From NCBI RefSeq assembly GCF_042429235.1, contig NZ_JBHMBA010000004.1: a stretch of 64,000 nucleotides of DNA. One strand, written 5' to 3'. A program made the translations under genes and the position numbers. The DNA comes from Arthrobacter_B citreus (lineage in GTDB: Bacteria > Actinomycetota > Actinomycetes > Actinomycetales > Micrococcaceae). The notes beneath the pieces are model-generated. The model made no database searches. It saw only the letters and a list, made by a program, of their open reading frames with translations, and was not told the DNA's origin. Positions 34,479 to 43,666 of the stretch are shown here, in pieces. Numbering within the stretch: position 1 is the stretch's first letter; the number at the start of each line of letters is the position of its first letter.

Positions 34479-35969
34479 CTACTTTCGTTCTCTCCTGATG
34501 TCGGCACGGGTCCGGGTGGGGGTTCCGGCGCCCGTGCCGCCCGCGTCGGCGCCCGTGCCGGCACTCTTGGCAGCCTCGGCACTCTTGGACGCGGCCAGCA
34601 GATCCGCCGTTCCCTGAGCATCCGCGGCGTCCACGTCCTGCAGGGAAATGCCGTTGGTTTCACGCAGCACGAGCACGGAGAACGCCGTGATGGCGCATGC
34701 AATGAGCAGGTAGATCGCCACCGGGGTGGAGGAGTCGTACCGTTCCAGGAGTGAACTCGCGATGATCGGCGCCAGGGAACCGGCCACGATGGACGTCACC
34801 TGATACCCGAGGGAAACCCCGGAGTAACGCATCCGGGTGGGGAACATTTCCGCCATGATGGCCGGCTGCCCGGCGTACATCAGGGCGTGGAACAGCAGCC
34901 CGATGGTGACGGCGGCCAGAATCACCAGGTCATTGGCAGTGTCCATCATGGGGAAGGCGAAGAACCCCCAGGTGGCCCCCAGGACTGCTCCGGCAAGGTA
35001 CACTGGACGCCGTCCGAGCAGATCGGACATGCGGCCCACCATCGGCACCGCCAGGAAGTGGATGAAGTGGGCGATGAGCAGCAGCAGCAGGATCCGTGAC
35101 GTGTCCACGTCCACGACGAGACGGAGGTAGGTAATGGAGAACGTCACGACGAGGTAATACAGGATATTCTCGGCGAACCGCAGTCCCATGGCGGTGAAGA
35201 CGCCGCGGGGGTACCGCTTGAAAACCTCGATGACCCCGTAGCCCTTGGCTTCCTGCTCCACTTCCTTCTGGGCTTCCAGGAAGATTGGCGCGTCGCTGAC
35301 CTTGGTCCTGATGTAGTAGCCCACCAGCACGATCACGGCCGATAGCCAGAAAGCCACCCGCCAGCCCCAGCCCAGGAAGGCGGCTTCGGACAGGGTGGAC
35401 GAGAGGATGAACAGCACTCCGGTGGCGAGCAGGTTGCCCATCGGGACCGCTGACTGCGGCCAGCTGGACCAGAAGCCGCGCGACTTGTTGGGGCTGTGCT
35501 CGGCCACGAGCAGCACGGCGCCGCCCCATTCACCGCCAACGGCGAAGCCCTGGATGAAACGCAGCAGCACCAGCAGCGCCGGAGCCCAGTACCCCAGCTG
35601 GTTGAATCCCGGCAGGCACCCCATCAGGAACGTTGAGACACCCACCAGGATGATGCTGAGCTGGAGCAGCTTTTTCCGGCCTAGTTTGTCACCGAAGTGT
35701 CCAAAAACGATTCCCCCGATGGGCCGCGCCACAAAGCCGACGGCGTAGGTCACGAAGGCGGCGATGATGCCGTCCAGTTCGGTATTCGCATTGGGGAAGA
35801 ACAGTTTGGCGAAAACCAGCGTTGAAGCAGCCGCATAAAGGAAAAACTCATACCATTCAACGACGGTGCCGGCCATGGAGGCCGCCACGACTTTCTTCAG
35901 TCCTTCCGGCGCCGCCTGCCTGCCGCGGCGCGCTGGCGGTCCGTCCTGCCGGGGAATTCCTGTGCTCAT
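34479..35969 (-). CDS. MHS-family metabolite:H+ symporter
   Basis: The 496-residue transporter has 12 membrane segments and the MHS hallmarks: SMAGTVVEWYEFFLYAAAST at the start, GFVARPIGGIVFGHFGDKLG with RKK after TM2-3, and FIQGFAVGGEWGGAVLLVAE. Members carry organic acids, proline or betaine with protons. ATG 35969 has AGGAGC 5 nt upstream; a longer frame to 36059 runs into the promoter region. It is probably cotranscribed with mmsB. Confidence 0.88.
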   Translation of the reverse strand: MSTGIPRQDGPPARRGRQAAPEGLKKVVAASMAGTVVEWYEFFLYAAASTLVFAKLFFPNANTELDGIIAAFVTYAVGFVARPIGGIVFGHFGDKLGRKKLLQLSIILVGVSTFLMGCLPGFNQLGYWAPALLVLLRFIQGFAVGGEWGGAVLLVAEHSPNKSRGFWSSWPQSAVPMGNLLATGVLFILSSTLSEAAFLGWGWRVAFWLSAVIVLVGYYIRTKVSDAPIFLEAQKEVEQEAKGYGVIEVFKRYPRGVFTAMGLRFAENILYYLVVTFSITYLRLVVDVDTSRILLLLLIAHFIHFLAVPMVGRMSDLLGRRPVYLAGAVLGATWGFFAFPMMDTANDLVILAAVTIGLLFHALMYAGQPAIMAEMFPTRMRYSGVSLGYQVTSIVAGSLAPIIASSLLERYDSSTPVAIYLLIACAITAFSVLVLRETNGISLQDVDAADAQGTADLLAASKSAEAAKSAGTGADAGGTGAGTPTRTRADIRRERK

Positions 35970-36233
35970 GGGATGCTCCTGATTGATGTCCTCGTTGACA
36001 TAAAACGTAAGCACCAAAAACTGCCGTGGCAGCTGATGATGCTTAGAGTATGGGGCCATACCGCGGCCGGTTCAACGCCCGGGACACGCGCGGCGCGCCG
36101 GATTTTCGGGACTGCCGGCAGCACGCGCACGACGCCGGCTGCCGGCGCCTCCGGTACTTGGCCGCGCCTCAGCCAGAGCTTAACCGCGAACCGCGCCATT
36201 GTGTCCTACAGAACATTCCCCTAAGAATGGACT

Positions 36234-37508
36234 ATGACGGTTACTCTCAGATCACTGGAAATTGCTGTTCCCCCCACTGTGCTGGTCCAAACCGAAGCAC
36301 GGGATGTTTTCGCAGCCCAGCCCGGCCTCACCAGGCTCGGACAAAGGCTCGTTACCACGTGTTTCAATTCGGCGGCCATCGACACCCGACGCACCGCCCT
36401 TGAGGAACTCTCCCTCACGAACCGGTCGGAAAATCCTGTTTTCTTCGACTCCGCCTCCGGGCACATGCTGAGTCCCAGCACCAAAACCAGAAACGACATT
36501 TTCGCCACCGAAGCCACCAAACTTTTCATTGAATCCGCCCAAAAAGCCGTCGATGCATGCGAGGGCATTGGTCCGGAGGACATTACCCACGTAATTACCG
36601 TCTCCTGCACCGGGTTTTTCAATCCCGGACCGGATTACAAAGTGGTCCGGGCGCTGGGCCTGAACGCATCGGTGCAGCGGTTCCATCTTGGTTTTATGGG
36701 CTGCTATGCCGCCTTCCCGGCAATGCGGGCAGCAAAGTCCTTCTGTGATGCCGACCCTGAAGCCGTGGTGCTCGTAGTCAGCGCCGAACTGTGTTCCCTG
36801 CATGTGCGCACGTCCAATGATCCGGACACCATCATGGGATCGTCGCTGTTTGCCGACGGCGCCGCCGCGGCCGTCATCACAGCCCGCGACCTGCCCGGCA
36901 ATGCGCCGGGCATCCAGCTGGACCACTTCGAAACCGTGCTGACCCCGGTGGGCGAGGAATCCATGGCCTGGAACATCGGGGATGAGGGGTTTGAGATGGT
37001 GCTCGGAACCTATGTTCCGCACATCATCGACGACCACATTGTCGGTGCACTGGAACCGTTGCTTGCCCGTGATCCTTCAATGGCCGGGCTGCCGTACCGC
37101 GATATTGAGCACTGGGCCATCCATCCCGGCGGGCGGAGCATCCTGGACAAGGTGGAAGCCAAGCTAGACCTGACCGAGGACCAGCTGGTTCCGGCCCGCG
37201 AAACCCTGCGCAACTGGGGCAACATGTCCAGTGCCACCGTGCTGTTTGTGCTCAAGCACATCCTGGACCAGCCGTTCAACGGCGGTAATGAGCGGATCTG
37301 CTCCATGGCCTTCGGCCCTGGCCTGACCGTGGAGACCGGGCTGTTCACCCGCGTCGGCGGTCCGGTGAGCCCGGAACCGGCGACCGGAGGAGAACAGGCG
37401 AAGGCCCGGCCCGAGGTTCAGGACAGGGTTCAGGATGGGACGCCAAAAGCCGCGCGCGAAACAGAAGCGCAGGAACCGTCAGCGGTGCCGGCCCCGGCGG
37501 GCGTGTGA
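36234..37508 (+). CDS. type III polyketide synthase (alkylresorcinol/alkylpyrone-type)
   Basis: The 424-residue enzyme has the chalcone-synthase-fold triad: Cys157 in GFMGCYAAFPAMRAA, His297 in HWAIHPGGRSILD and Asn330 in NWGNMSSATVLFV. The end of the fold reads AFGPGLTVETGLF. A disordered tail of about 50 residues follows, longer than usual. Together with the next two genes it matches the order of the Streptomyces griseus srsA-srsB-srsC locus, where SrsA makes alkylresorcinols from a fatty acyl starter. Its stop overlaps the methyltransferase start (GTGA). Confidence 0.9.
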   Translation: MTVTLRSLEIAVPPTVLVQTEARDVFAAQPGLTRLGQRLVTTCFNSAAIDTRRTALEELSLTNRSENPVFFDSASGHMLSPSTKTRNDIFATEATKLFIESAQKAVDACEGIGPEDITHVITVSCTGFFNPGPDYKVVRALGLNASVQRFHLGFMGCYAAFPAMRAAKSFCDADPEAVVLVVSAELCSLHVRTSNDPDTIMGSSLFADGAAAAVITARDLPGNAPGIQLDHFETVLTPVGEESMAWNIGDEGFEMVLGTYVPHIIDDHIVGALEPLLARDPSMAGLPYRDIEHWAIHPGGRSILDKVEAKLDLTEDQLVPARETLRNWGNMSSATVLFVLKHILDQPFNGGNERICSMAFGPGLTVETGLFTRVGGPVSPEPATGGEQAKARPEVQDRVQDGTPKAARETEAQEPSAVPAPAGV

Positions 37509-38314
37509 GCGGCGAAGCCTCCACCGCGCCCAACAAGGCCGGCGGCCGCGGCTCCCTGGCACAGGGTCCCATGGCGCGGCGCCTGACCCCGCCGCGCCTT
37601 CGGTCCCTGGCGGAGAGGGACCCAGCTGCCGTGGAGGAAATGGACCTGCCGGACTGTGATCCGGAGAAACTCCGGCGCACCTATGCCCAGTTCTGGCTCA
37701 TCAATTCCGTGGTGTCCGGCTGGAGACGCAACTACGTCCGATATCTGCGCCCGCAGTTCAGCTCCGGACGGACCAACACCCTGCTGGACATTGGCTCCGG
37801 CGGCGGCGATGTGCCGCGCATGCTGGCCCGCTGGGCGCGGCGGGACGGCCTGCGGCTGGAAATCACCGGAATAGATCCCGACGCGCGGGCGCATGAGTTC
37901 GCGTCCTCACGCCCGGCGCTGCCCGGCCTCTCGTTCCGCCGGGCGTTCAGCTCGGAGCTCGTGGACGAGGGCCGGACCTACGACGTCGTCATCTCCAACC
38001 ATGTGCTGCATCACCTCACCGGTGAGCAGTTCTCCGCGCTGCTCACCGACTCCGAGCAGCTGGGCAGCCGGTTGAGCCTGCACTGCGACATCGAACGCAG
38101 CCGGTGGGGCTACGCGCTGTTTTCCGTGGGGACCCTGCCCTTTTTTCCGGGGAGCTTTATCCGGCAGGACGGGCTCACCTCCATCCGGCGCAGTTACACC
38201 GCGGCGGAGTTGGCAGCCGCAGCACCACCAGGCTGGCAGAGCCTGCAGCAGCACCCGTGGCAGAACCTGCTGATGCGGACAACGCCGGGATACACGTCAG
38301 GAATCAAAGGATGA
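37505..38314 (+). CDS. SAM-dependent methyltransferase of the phenolic-lipid operon
   Basis: The 269-residue protein has the SAM motif I LLDIGSGGGDVPRMLARW, an acidic motif II (ITGIDPDARAHEFA) and the post-motif VVISNHVLHHLTGEQF. By position it corresponds to SrsB, which methylates the resorcinol product. The GTG start lies in the PKS stop (GTGA) and its own stop overlaps the hydroxylase start (ATGA), so all three proteins are translationally coupled. The first 30 residues are low complexity. Confidence 0.85.
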   Translation: MSGEASTAPNKAGGRGSLAQGPMARRLTPPRLRSLAERDPAAVEEMDLPDCDPEKLRRTYAQFWLINSVVSGWRRNYVRYLRPQFSSGRTNTLLDIGSGGGDVPRMLARWARRDGLRLEITGIDPDARAHEFASSRPALPGLSFRRAFSSELVDEGRTYDVVISNHVLHHLTGEQFSALLTDSEQLGSRLSLHCDIERSRWGYALFSVGTLPFFPGSFIRQDGLTSIRRSYTAAELAAAAPPGWQSLQQHPWQNLLMRTTPGYTSGIKG

Positions 38315-39555
38315 CGACCCTTCAACTGCCGCATCCCATCCTTCCCCGGACGGCCACCGACGTGGCAGTGGTGGGCGGCGGACCGGTGGGCATCTTCCTC
38401 GCGGTGCTGCTGGCCCAGGCCGGAGTGAGCGTGCAGGTGCTGGAACAGCGGCGGGAAAGGTCGGAGCACTCACGGGCCATCGGCATCCATCCGCCGGCGC
38501 TGGCGGCACTGACCCAGGCCGGTGTCGCGAAAGAGATGAGCAGCGAAGGTGTGCAGATCCGCCGCGGCGAGGCCCGCAGCAGCGGCCGGCCCGTGGCGGC
38601 GGTGGATTTTTCCGCTGCTTCTTCGGAATTCCCGTATGTGCTGACCCTGCCTCAGCTGCGGACCGAGGCGATTTTGGAGGCCCGGCTGCGCGAACTGGAT
38701 CCACACGCCCTGGTGCGCGGGGCGAAGGTGGACAGCCTGCACGACGACGGCAGCCGGGTCCTGCTGCGCGGCACCACCGGGTTTGCGGGCGTGCCACGGC
38801 CGGAGCTGGCCGGGGTGGCACAGCCGGGCCTGGCCGGTGAAGCACAGCCGGGCCGGCCTTTTGAGACATCGGCCCGGATCACCGTGGCCGCCGACGGCGC
38901 ACGCTCTCCCGTGCGTCGATTGCTGGGCACGTCGTGCCGAACCCGGGATTTGCCGGACACCTACCTCATGGGCGATTTCGCGGACACCACGGGCGACGGC
39001 CCGGTGGGCGTGCTGTACCTGGAGTCTGGAGGCATTGTGGAATCCTTTCCGCTGCCCGGCGGCATCCGGCGCTGGGTCGCCCACACTGACACGCTCTTGT
39101 CCGGAGCCACGGCCGCAGACTTGGCTGCGCTGGTGGCCGAGCGGACCGGCGTGCGTCCGGATCCGGCGTCGAACACCATGCTCAGTGCGTTCTCGGTGCG
39201 TACCGGGCTGGCGCGTGACCTGGTGCGCGGCCGGACCGTGCTCATCGGCGATGCGGCCCACGAGGTCAGTCCGATCGGCGGGCAGGGCATGAACCTCGGC
39301 TGGCTGGACGCCGCCGAACTCGCCCCGATCATCGTTGCGTCCCTGCGCGGAGAGGATGTGGGCGCGGCGCTGGCGGCTTTTGGACGGAACAGGCGCCGGG
39401 CCGCCGTCGTCGCATCCCTTCAGGCCCAGCTGAACATGGTGCTCGGCCGGCCCTTGGCACCTCGCCTGCTGGCGGCCCGCAATGCCGGCCTGTCCCGTCT
39501 TTTCCGGATCCGGGCCGCGGGAAACCTGGTGGCCCGCCGCTTCACCATGCAGTAG
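38311..39555 (+). CDS. FAD-dependent monooxygenase of the phenolic-lipid operon
   Basis: The 414-residue flavoprotein has the GxGxxG motif (VAVVGGGPVGIFLAVLLAQA), the second ribose-binding motif (VAADGARSPVRRLLG) and the GD motif (RTVLIGDAAHEVSPIGGQGM) of PHBH-type aromatic hydroxylases. In the srs system SrsC hydroxylates the methylated alkylresorcinol toward a quinone. A direct repeat of LAGVAQPG/LAGEAQPG sits near residue 170, between FAD motifs. ATG 38311 overlaps the methyltransferase stop by 4 nt. Confidence 0.88.
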   Translation: MTTLQLPHPILPRTATDVAVVGGGPVGIFLAVLLAQAGVSVQVLEQRRERSEHSRAIGIHPPALAALTQAGVAKEMSSEGVQIRRGEARSSGRPVAAVDFSAASSEFPYVLTLPQLRTEAILEARLRELDPHALVRGAKVDSLHDDGSRVLLRGTTGFAGVPRPELAGVAQPGLAGEAQPGRPFETSARITVAADGARSPVRRLLGTSCRTRDLPDTYLMGDFADTTGDGPVGVLYLESGGIVESFPLPGGIRRWVAHTDTLLSGATAADLAALVAERTGVRPDPASNTMLSAFSVRTGLARDLVRGRTVLIGDAAHEVSPIGGQGMNLGWLDAAELAPIIVASLRGEDVGAALAAFGRNRRRAAVVASLQAQLNMVLGRPLAPRLLAARNAGLSRLFRIRAAGNLVARRFTMQ

Positions 39556-39570
39556 TGCAGACTTGCGGGT

Positions 39571-40080
39571 ATGGAAACATCCACGGAACCCGTTCTCGAT
39601 TACGACGCCGCCGCCCGTTTCTGGGATGCGTACGCAGCCGCCTTTCCCCGGCAGGCCGCAGCCGCCGGGACCTACACCGTCGAGGCGTTCGGCGACTCAC
39701 CGGAACTTGCCGATCAACTGCTGTCGCTGGTGTTGGCCGGACGCAAGCGGGCCACTTCATCTCACGTGGCCGAATACATGGCCGAAGGCGAACCGCTGCC
39801 CCGGATCGGCGTCCACTGGGTTGTCTGCGACGGCAGCGGGGAGCCGGGAGCCATTCTGCGCACCACCGAACTGAAGATCGGAACCTTCGCCGACGCAGAT
39901 GAAGCCTTCGCGCGCGATGAGGGAGAGGACGACCTGTCCCTGGCATCCTGGCGGCGGGAGCACCAAAAGTACTGGGAACGTACAGCCGCGGCGCGGGGTG
40001 AAAGCTGGTCGGAGAGGGATGAGCTGGTCTTCGAACGCTTCGACCTGGTCTGGCCTGCCCGCGGTTCGCTCGGTTCCTGA
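39571..40080 (+). CDS. ASCH-domain protein
   Basis: The 169-residue protein has the ASCH pattern: AGRKRATSSHVAEYMAEGEP, then IGVHWVVCDGSGEPGAILRT and a closing WWPA-like segment (FERFDLVWPARG). ASCH domains are PUA-related and thought to bind RNA or modified nucleotides; some have ribonuclease or amidohydrolase activity. It starts 15 nt after the monooxygenase stop with a weak ribosome-binding site (GCGGGT), so readthrough from the operon is possible, but a functional link is not implied. Confidence 0.82.
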   Translation: METSTEPVLDYDAAARFWDAYAAAFPRQAAAAGTYTVEAFGDSPELADQLLSLVLAGRKRATSSHVAEYMAEGEPLPRIGVHWVVCDGSGEPGAILRTTELKIGTFADADEAFARDEGEDDLSLASWRREHQKYWERTAAARGESWSERDELVFERFDLVWPARGSLGS

Positions 40081-40170
40081 CAGCTGTACCGAAGCTTGGC
40101 CGCAGCTTGCCGGAATCCGCCCTCCCACCTATTTCCCCGCCCACATCCACCGGCAGAGGTTCACCGGGAT

Positions 40171-40210
40171 GACTCCGGCCCGGCCCCGCTGAGGGGACCG
40201 GGCCGGAGTC
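40171..40210. terminator. strong hairpin between convergent genes
   Basis: GACTCCGGCCCGG (40171-40183) pairs perfectly with CCGGGCCGGAGTC (40198-40210), with inner CCCC/GGGG. TGGGTTT follows on the plus strand. It probably stops transcription from both sides. Confidence 0.75.
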
Positions 40211-40239
40211 TGGGTTTCAGGCGTTGGAGCTGCCGCTCG

Positions 40240-42075
40240 TCAGCTTTCGGTCTCGTAGCTGGAGGGCCGGGCACCGGCTGCCGTGCGGGACCGCGCTCCC
40301 CTGTCCGGCTCTCCGCCGCCGTCAGACTCAGCGGGAGACGGGACAGTGGAAGGACCCGCCGCAGCGGCGGGAACGGTGGGCATGGCGCCGGAGTTCACCA
40401 TTTCGGATCCCCCGGTCAGTCCCGGCTCGACCGGCATCTTGGCTGTCGGCTGGATGTCCAGGGTGCGGCGCAGCACCTGTTCCTTAATGAACAGCACGGC
40501 AATCAGTGCAACTACGGAAATGACGGCGGCGATCTGGAAGATGGTGGCCGTGGCGTCGCCGTAGGCGGCACGGAAGATGCCCTGGACGGCCTCGGGCAGC
40601 CCGCCAATATCCAATGAGTCTCCGGCTCCGCCGTCAGTCACCGGAATGTTGGCGGCACGCAGGCCGTCGGCTGCCCGGCTGCTGACCGAACTGGACATTA
40701 CCGCGCCCAGGACTGATACACCCACAGCACCGCCCACCGTGCGGAAGAACGCGATGGACGCGCTGGCCGATCCAACTTCGGAAACCTTGACCGTGTTCTG
40801 GACGGCCAGGACGAGGTTCTGCATGAGCAGGCCCATGCCCAGGCCGAGCACGAAGATGTAGAGGCTGACCAGGAGCATGTCGGTTTCATGGTCCATGCTG
40901 CCGGCCAGTCCGGTGCCGGCTATGACCATGATCGTCCCGGCGATCAGGTACCTCTTCCATTTGCCGAAGCGGCTGATCAGCTGACCGGAGCCAACGGATC
41001 CCATCAGGTTCCCCGCGATCATGGGGAGCATCAGGAGGCCCGCTTCGGTGGGGCTGTAGCCGCGGGCGATCTGGAAGTACTGTCCCAGGAAGGTGGTGGA
41101 ACCGAACATGGCAATGCCAACGGCAACCGAGGCCACAATGGCCAGCGCAGTGGTGCGTTCGCGGATGATCTTCAGCGGAATGATGGGTTCACGGACCTTG
41201 GATTCCACCAGGACCAAAAGCGCCAGCAGCACGATGCTCGTGCCCACCATGGCGGCGGTCTGCCAGGACATCCATTCGTAGTAGCCGTCCTTGCCGGCAA
41301 ACGAGACCCAGATCAGCAGCAGGGAAACCCCGGCGGTGAGCAGGATGGAACCCAGCCAGTCGATGCTGACCTTGCGCCGGGTGTGGGGCAGGCGAAGGGT
41401 GACCTGCAGGAGGAACAGTGCAACCACGGCAAGCGGCACGCACAGGAAGAAGGTCCATCGCCAGCCCAGCGGGCTGTCCACGATAAAGCCGCCCAGCAGG
41501 GGGCCGCCTGCGGTGGCAACGGCCATGACTGCGCCCATATAGCCGGAGTACCGGCCGCGCTCGCGTGGCGGAATGATCGAGCCGATGACGGCCTGGACCA
41601 GAGCGGTCAGTCCACCCATGCCGATCCCCTGGATGACCCGTGCAGTAAGCAGGACCGGCATGTTGTCGGCGAGCCCGGCCACCACGGAACCGATGACGAA
41701 GACGATGATGCTCAGCTGGACGAGGAGTTTCTTGCTGAAAAGATCAGCTAGCTTTCCCCAGATGGGAGTGGACACGGCGTTGGCCAGCAGCGCCGCGGTC
41801 ACGACCCAGGCGAAGTCGGTCTGGGTGCCGTGCAGGTCCGCCATGATGGTCGGCAGCGCGTTGGCCACGATGGTGGTGCTCAGCATAGCCGTGAACAGGG
41901 CGGCCAACAGGCCGGTCAGTGCCTGCAGGATCTGCCGGTGGCTCATTTCTCCGGGGACCTGGGCTTGGCGGGCGGGTTTGCCGCTCTTTCCACGTTTCGG
42001 GCTGCTGCCGGACGTGCCTGCGGGGGCCGAGGTGTTCGGGTTCTCTGCGGTGCTGGATCTTTGCGGCTCTGTCAC
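40240..42075 (-). CDS. DHA2-family (EmrB/QacA-like) drug exporter
   Basis: The 611-residue protein has 14 membrane segments. It carries the DHA2 motifs LSTTIVANALPTIMADLHG (TM1), WGKLADLFSKKLLVQLS (motif A) and ARVIQGIGMGGLTALVQAVI (motif B), plus GRYSGYMGAVMAVATAGGPL (motif C, antiporter). The disordered N- and C-termini are Pro/Ser-rich. It exports drugs with protons. The GTG start overlaps the marR stop by 4 nt, so both are made together and autoregulated. Confidence 0.92.
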   Translation of the reverse strand: MTEPQRSSTAENPNTSAPAGTSGSSPKRGKSGKPARQAQVPGEMSHRQILQALTGLLAALFTAMLSTTIVANALPTIMADLHGTQTDFAWVVTAALLANAVSTPIWGKLADLFSKKLLVQLSIIVFVIGSVVAGLADNMPVLLTARVIQGIGMGGLTALVQAVIGSIIPPRERGRYSGYMGAVMAVATAGGPLLGGFIVDSPLGWRWTFFLCVPLAVVALFLLQVTLRLPHTRRKVSIDWLGSILLTAGVSLLLIWVSFAGKDGYYEWMSWQTAAMVGTSIVLLALLVLVESKVREPIIPLKIIRERTTALAIVASVAVGIAMFGSTTFLGQYFQIARGYSPTEAGLLMLPMIAGNLMGSVGSGQLISRFGKWKRYLIAGTIMVIAGTGLAGSMDHETDMLLVSLYIFVLGLGMGLLMQNLVLAVQNTVKVSEVGSASASIAFFRTVGGAVGVSVLGAVMSSSVSSRAADGLRAANIPVTDGGAGDSLDIGGLPEAVQGIFRAAYGDATATIFQIAAVISVVALIAVLFIKEQVLRRTLDIQPTAKMPVEPGLTGGSEMVNSGAMPTVPAAAAGPSTVPSPAESDGGGEPDRGARSRTAAGARPSSYETES

Positions 42076-42569
42076 TTGGTTTTTTCTCCTGCCGGGATGG
42101 GCGGTTGATGGGTGCCCGGCTTCATTGCTCGGATCGATGTATGCAGTGTGTCGGCCAGTTTGGCCAGGGAATCGCTGGCGGACGTTGCTTCCTCGTTGGA
42201 CCAGTCATCCAGCATTTGCTGCAGCAGTTCGGAACGGCGGCGCATCTCTTCCACCACCGCCGAGCTTCCGGCCGGAGTGAGGCTGATCAGGTACGCCCGG
42301 CCGTCCTCCGGGTGTGGACGACGGGACACATAGCCCATCTCCACGAGCTCGGAGATGTGCCGGCTCAGGCCCGCCGCACCAATGCCGAGCTTTTTCGCCA
42401 GTTCCGTTGCCCGGATTTCCGGCTGTTCCCCGATGAGACGCAGGACTGCCTGCAGCGCAGTGCCCGGCCCGCGGGGGTCGGTGCTTCGCTGGGCCACGCA
42501 GCGCAGCTCACGCTGGAGCCGGAACACTTGGACAATTAATTCTTCAGCGGTCTGCTGGTTTACGGCCAC
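42072..42569 (-). CDS. MarR-family regulator of the drug exporter
   Basis: The 165-residue protein has the MarR winged helix: GEQPEIRATELAKKLGIGAA, GLSRHISELVEMGYVSRRPH and the wing PEDGRAYLISLTPAGS with the usual Asp-Gly-Arg. GTG 42569, with AGGTG a few nt upstream, is preferred over the longer frame to 42614, which would run into the operator. Two palindromic sites just upstream are likely its targets. It should repress itself and the exporter until a ligand binds. Confidence 0.9.
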   Translation of the reverse strand: MAVNQQTAEELIVQVFRLQRELRCVAQRSTDPRGPGTALQAVLRLIGEQPEIRATELAKKLGIGAAGLSRHISELVEMGYVSRRPHPEDGRAYLISLTPAGSSAVVEEMRRRSELLQQMLDDWSNEEATSASDSLAKLADTLHTSIRAMKPGTHQPPIPAGEKTK

Positions 42570-42592
42570 GAAACACCTGCCTGGAAGCACTT

Positions 42593-42639
42593 TATTGTTT
42601 GCCTCAGGCAACAATAAGCCGACTGCTTGCCTGAGTCAA
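42593..42639. promoter_or_regulatory. two MarR-type operator palindromes
   Basis: TTGCCTCAGGCAA (42599-42611) lies in a wider palindrome (42593-42616). TTGCCTGAGTCAA (42627-42639) matches its reverse complement at 12 of 13 bases. Centres are 28 nt apart, between marR and the divergent small membrane protein gene. Confidence 0.8.
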
Positions 42640-42740
42640 CCAATTTGCCGGGGAAAGTTTGGTGACACTCACAACTCTCGAAAGAGCCACATGCAAGGTG
42701 GTCTTGCTCACACGGGAGAGGGCAAGCTAGCCTTGCGTTC

Positions 42741-42980
42741 ATGAACCCGGAAGCGAAAGTTAAATCGACCAGGCGGTTGCTGCTCATTGTTGTCCTTGCC
42801 GGCCTTGGCCTCGGCGTGGTTGGAGCATTCATCGGAATGGGTGTTCCCGGCCTCATCATCAGCATCACCGGCTGGATCCTCGTCGTCGCCGGCATAGCTT
42901 GGCTGCTGACGCCCCACCTTCAGAGATCGACGGCAGCTTCCCGGCCCGGATCGTGGCGCCCCGGTGACGACGCCTCATGA
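42741..42980 (+). CDS. small two-span membrane protein
   Basis: The 79-residue protein has two hydrophobic segments (LLLIVVLAGLGLGVVGAFIG and PGLIISITGWILVVAGIAWL) and a basic, disordered tail. No family is recognised. It overlaps the next gene by 4 nt (ATGA), so the two are cotranslated. It is divergent from marR and could share the operator region. Confidence 0.7.
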   Translation: MNPEAKVKSTRRLLLIVVLAGLGLGVVGAFIGMGVPGLIISITGWILVVAGIAWLLTPHLQRSTAASRPGSWRPGDDAS

Positions 42981-43639
42981 CCGCTTTCTCCGATGCGCGG
43001 CTGGCCGTTGAACTGTCCAAGCTCGCAGCGGCGCATGGAGCTGAATCCTCCAGTCAGGCGCCCCCTTCCTCTGATGCGCCCCTTTCCTCTGACGCTCCCT
43101 CTTCCAGCGATGCTGCCGCCGGAGCCCTGCCCTCCACAGAGCAGTTGCTCGCTGCCGTCGCCTCCTTCCACGACCTGGTGCGGATCTCCTCCGAGTTGCA
43201 GGGTCAGGCCGTGAGGGCAGCCCATGACGGCGGGGTGAGCTGGGCGAAAATCGGCAGCGTTCTGGGCACGTCGCGGCAGGCAGTCCAGCAGCGGTTCGAT
43301 CCGAACTACTTTCCGGCCGGCGCCCAGGCAACAGCTGCCGTCCCGGCCCGGGAACCCGCCGGATTCCCGGCAGGCAGCACCCGGATCCTGGGACCGGTCG
43401 CGCGGGCCGAGGAAGTCCGTCACCTGACCGAGGCATGCGCGCAGGGCTGGCGGCTCATCCGGTCCCTGCATGGTGAACATGTGCTCCGGCGGGACAACCG
43501 GGCCTGGGAGGTCAAACGGGTGTCAGTGTTCTCCGCCCGGCCAATGCCCTCGGCCCGGGACGGCTGGCGGGCAGCCGCCACCCGTTTCCCGGACTGCTTC
43601 TATATCCGCCCGCTGGAGAAGGAAGAACCCGAAGACTGA
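42977..43639 (+). CDS. HTH-containing protein of unknown function
   Basis: The 220-residue protein has a central sigma-70-like helix-turn-helix (AVRAAHDGGVSWAKIGSVLG, TSRQAVQQRF) of a type frequent in actinobacteria, with an N-terminal Ser/Asp/Pro linker of SSDAP repeats (nt 43060-43110). The C-terminal third is a small alpha/beta region (WRLIRSLHGEHVLRRDNRAW) of unknown function. ATG 42977 overlaps the membrane-protein stop. DNA binding is likely; the target is unknown. Confidence 0.75.
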   Translation: MTAFSDARLAVELSKLAAAHGAESSSQAPPSSDAPLSSDAPSSSDAAAGALPSTEQLLAAVASFHDLVRISSELQGQAVRAAHDGGVSWAKIGSVLGTSRQAVQQRFDPNYFPAGAQATAAVPAREPAGFPAGSTRILGPVARAEEVRHLTEACAQGWRLIRSLHGEHVLRRDNRAWEVKRVSVFSARPMPSARDGWRAAATRFPDCFYIRPLEKEEPED

Positions 43640-43666
43640 CGCACCAGCGGGAAGAGGTCTCCGGAG

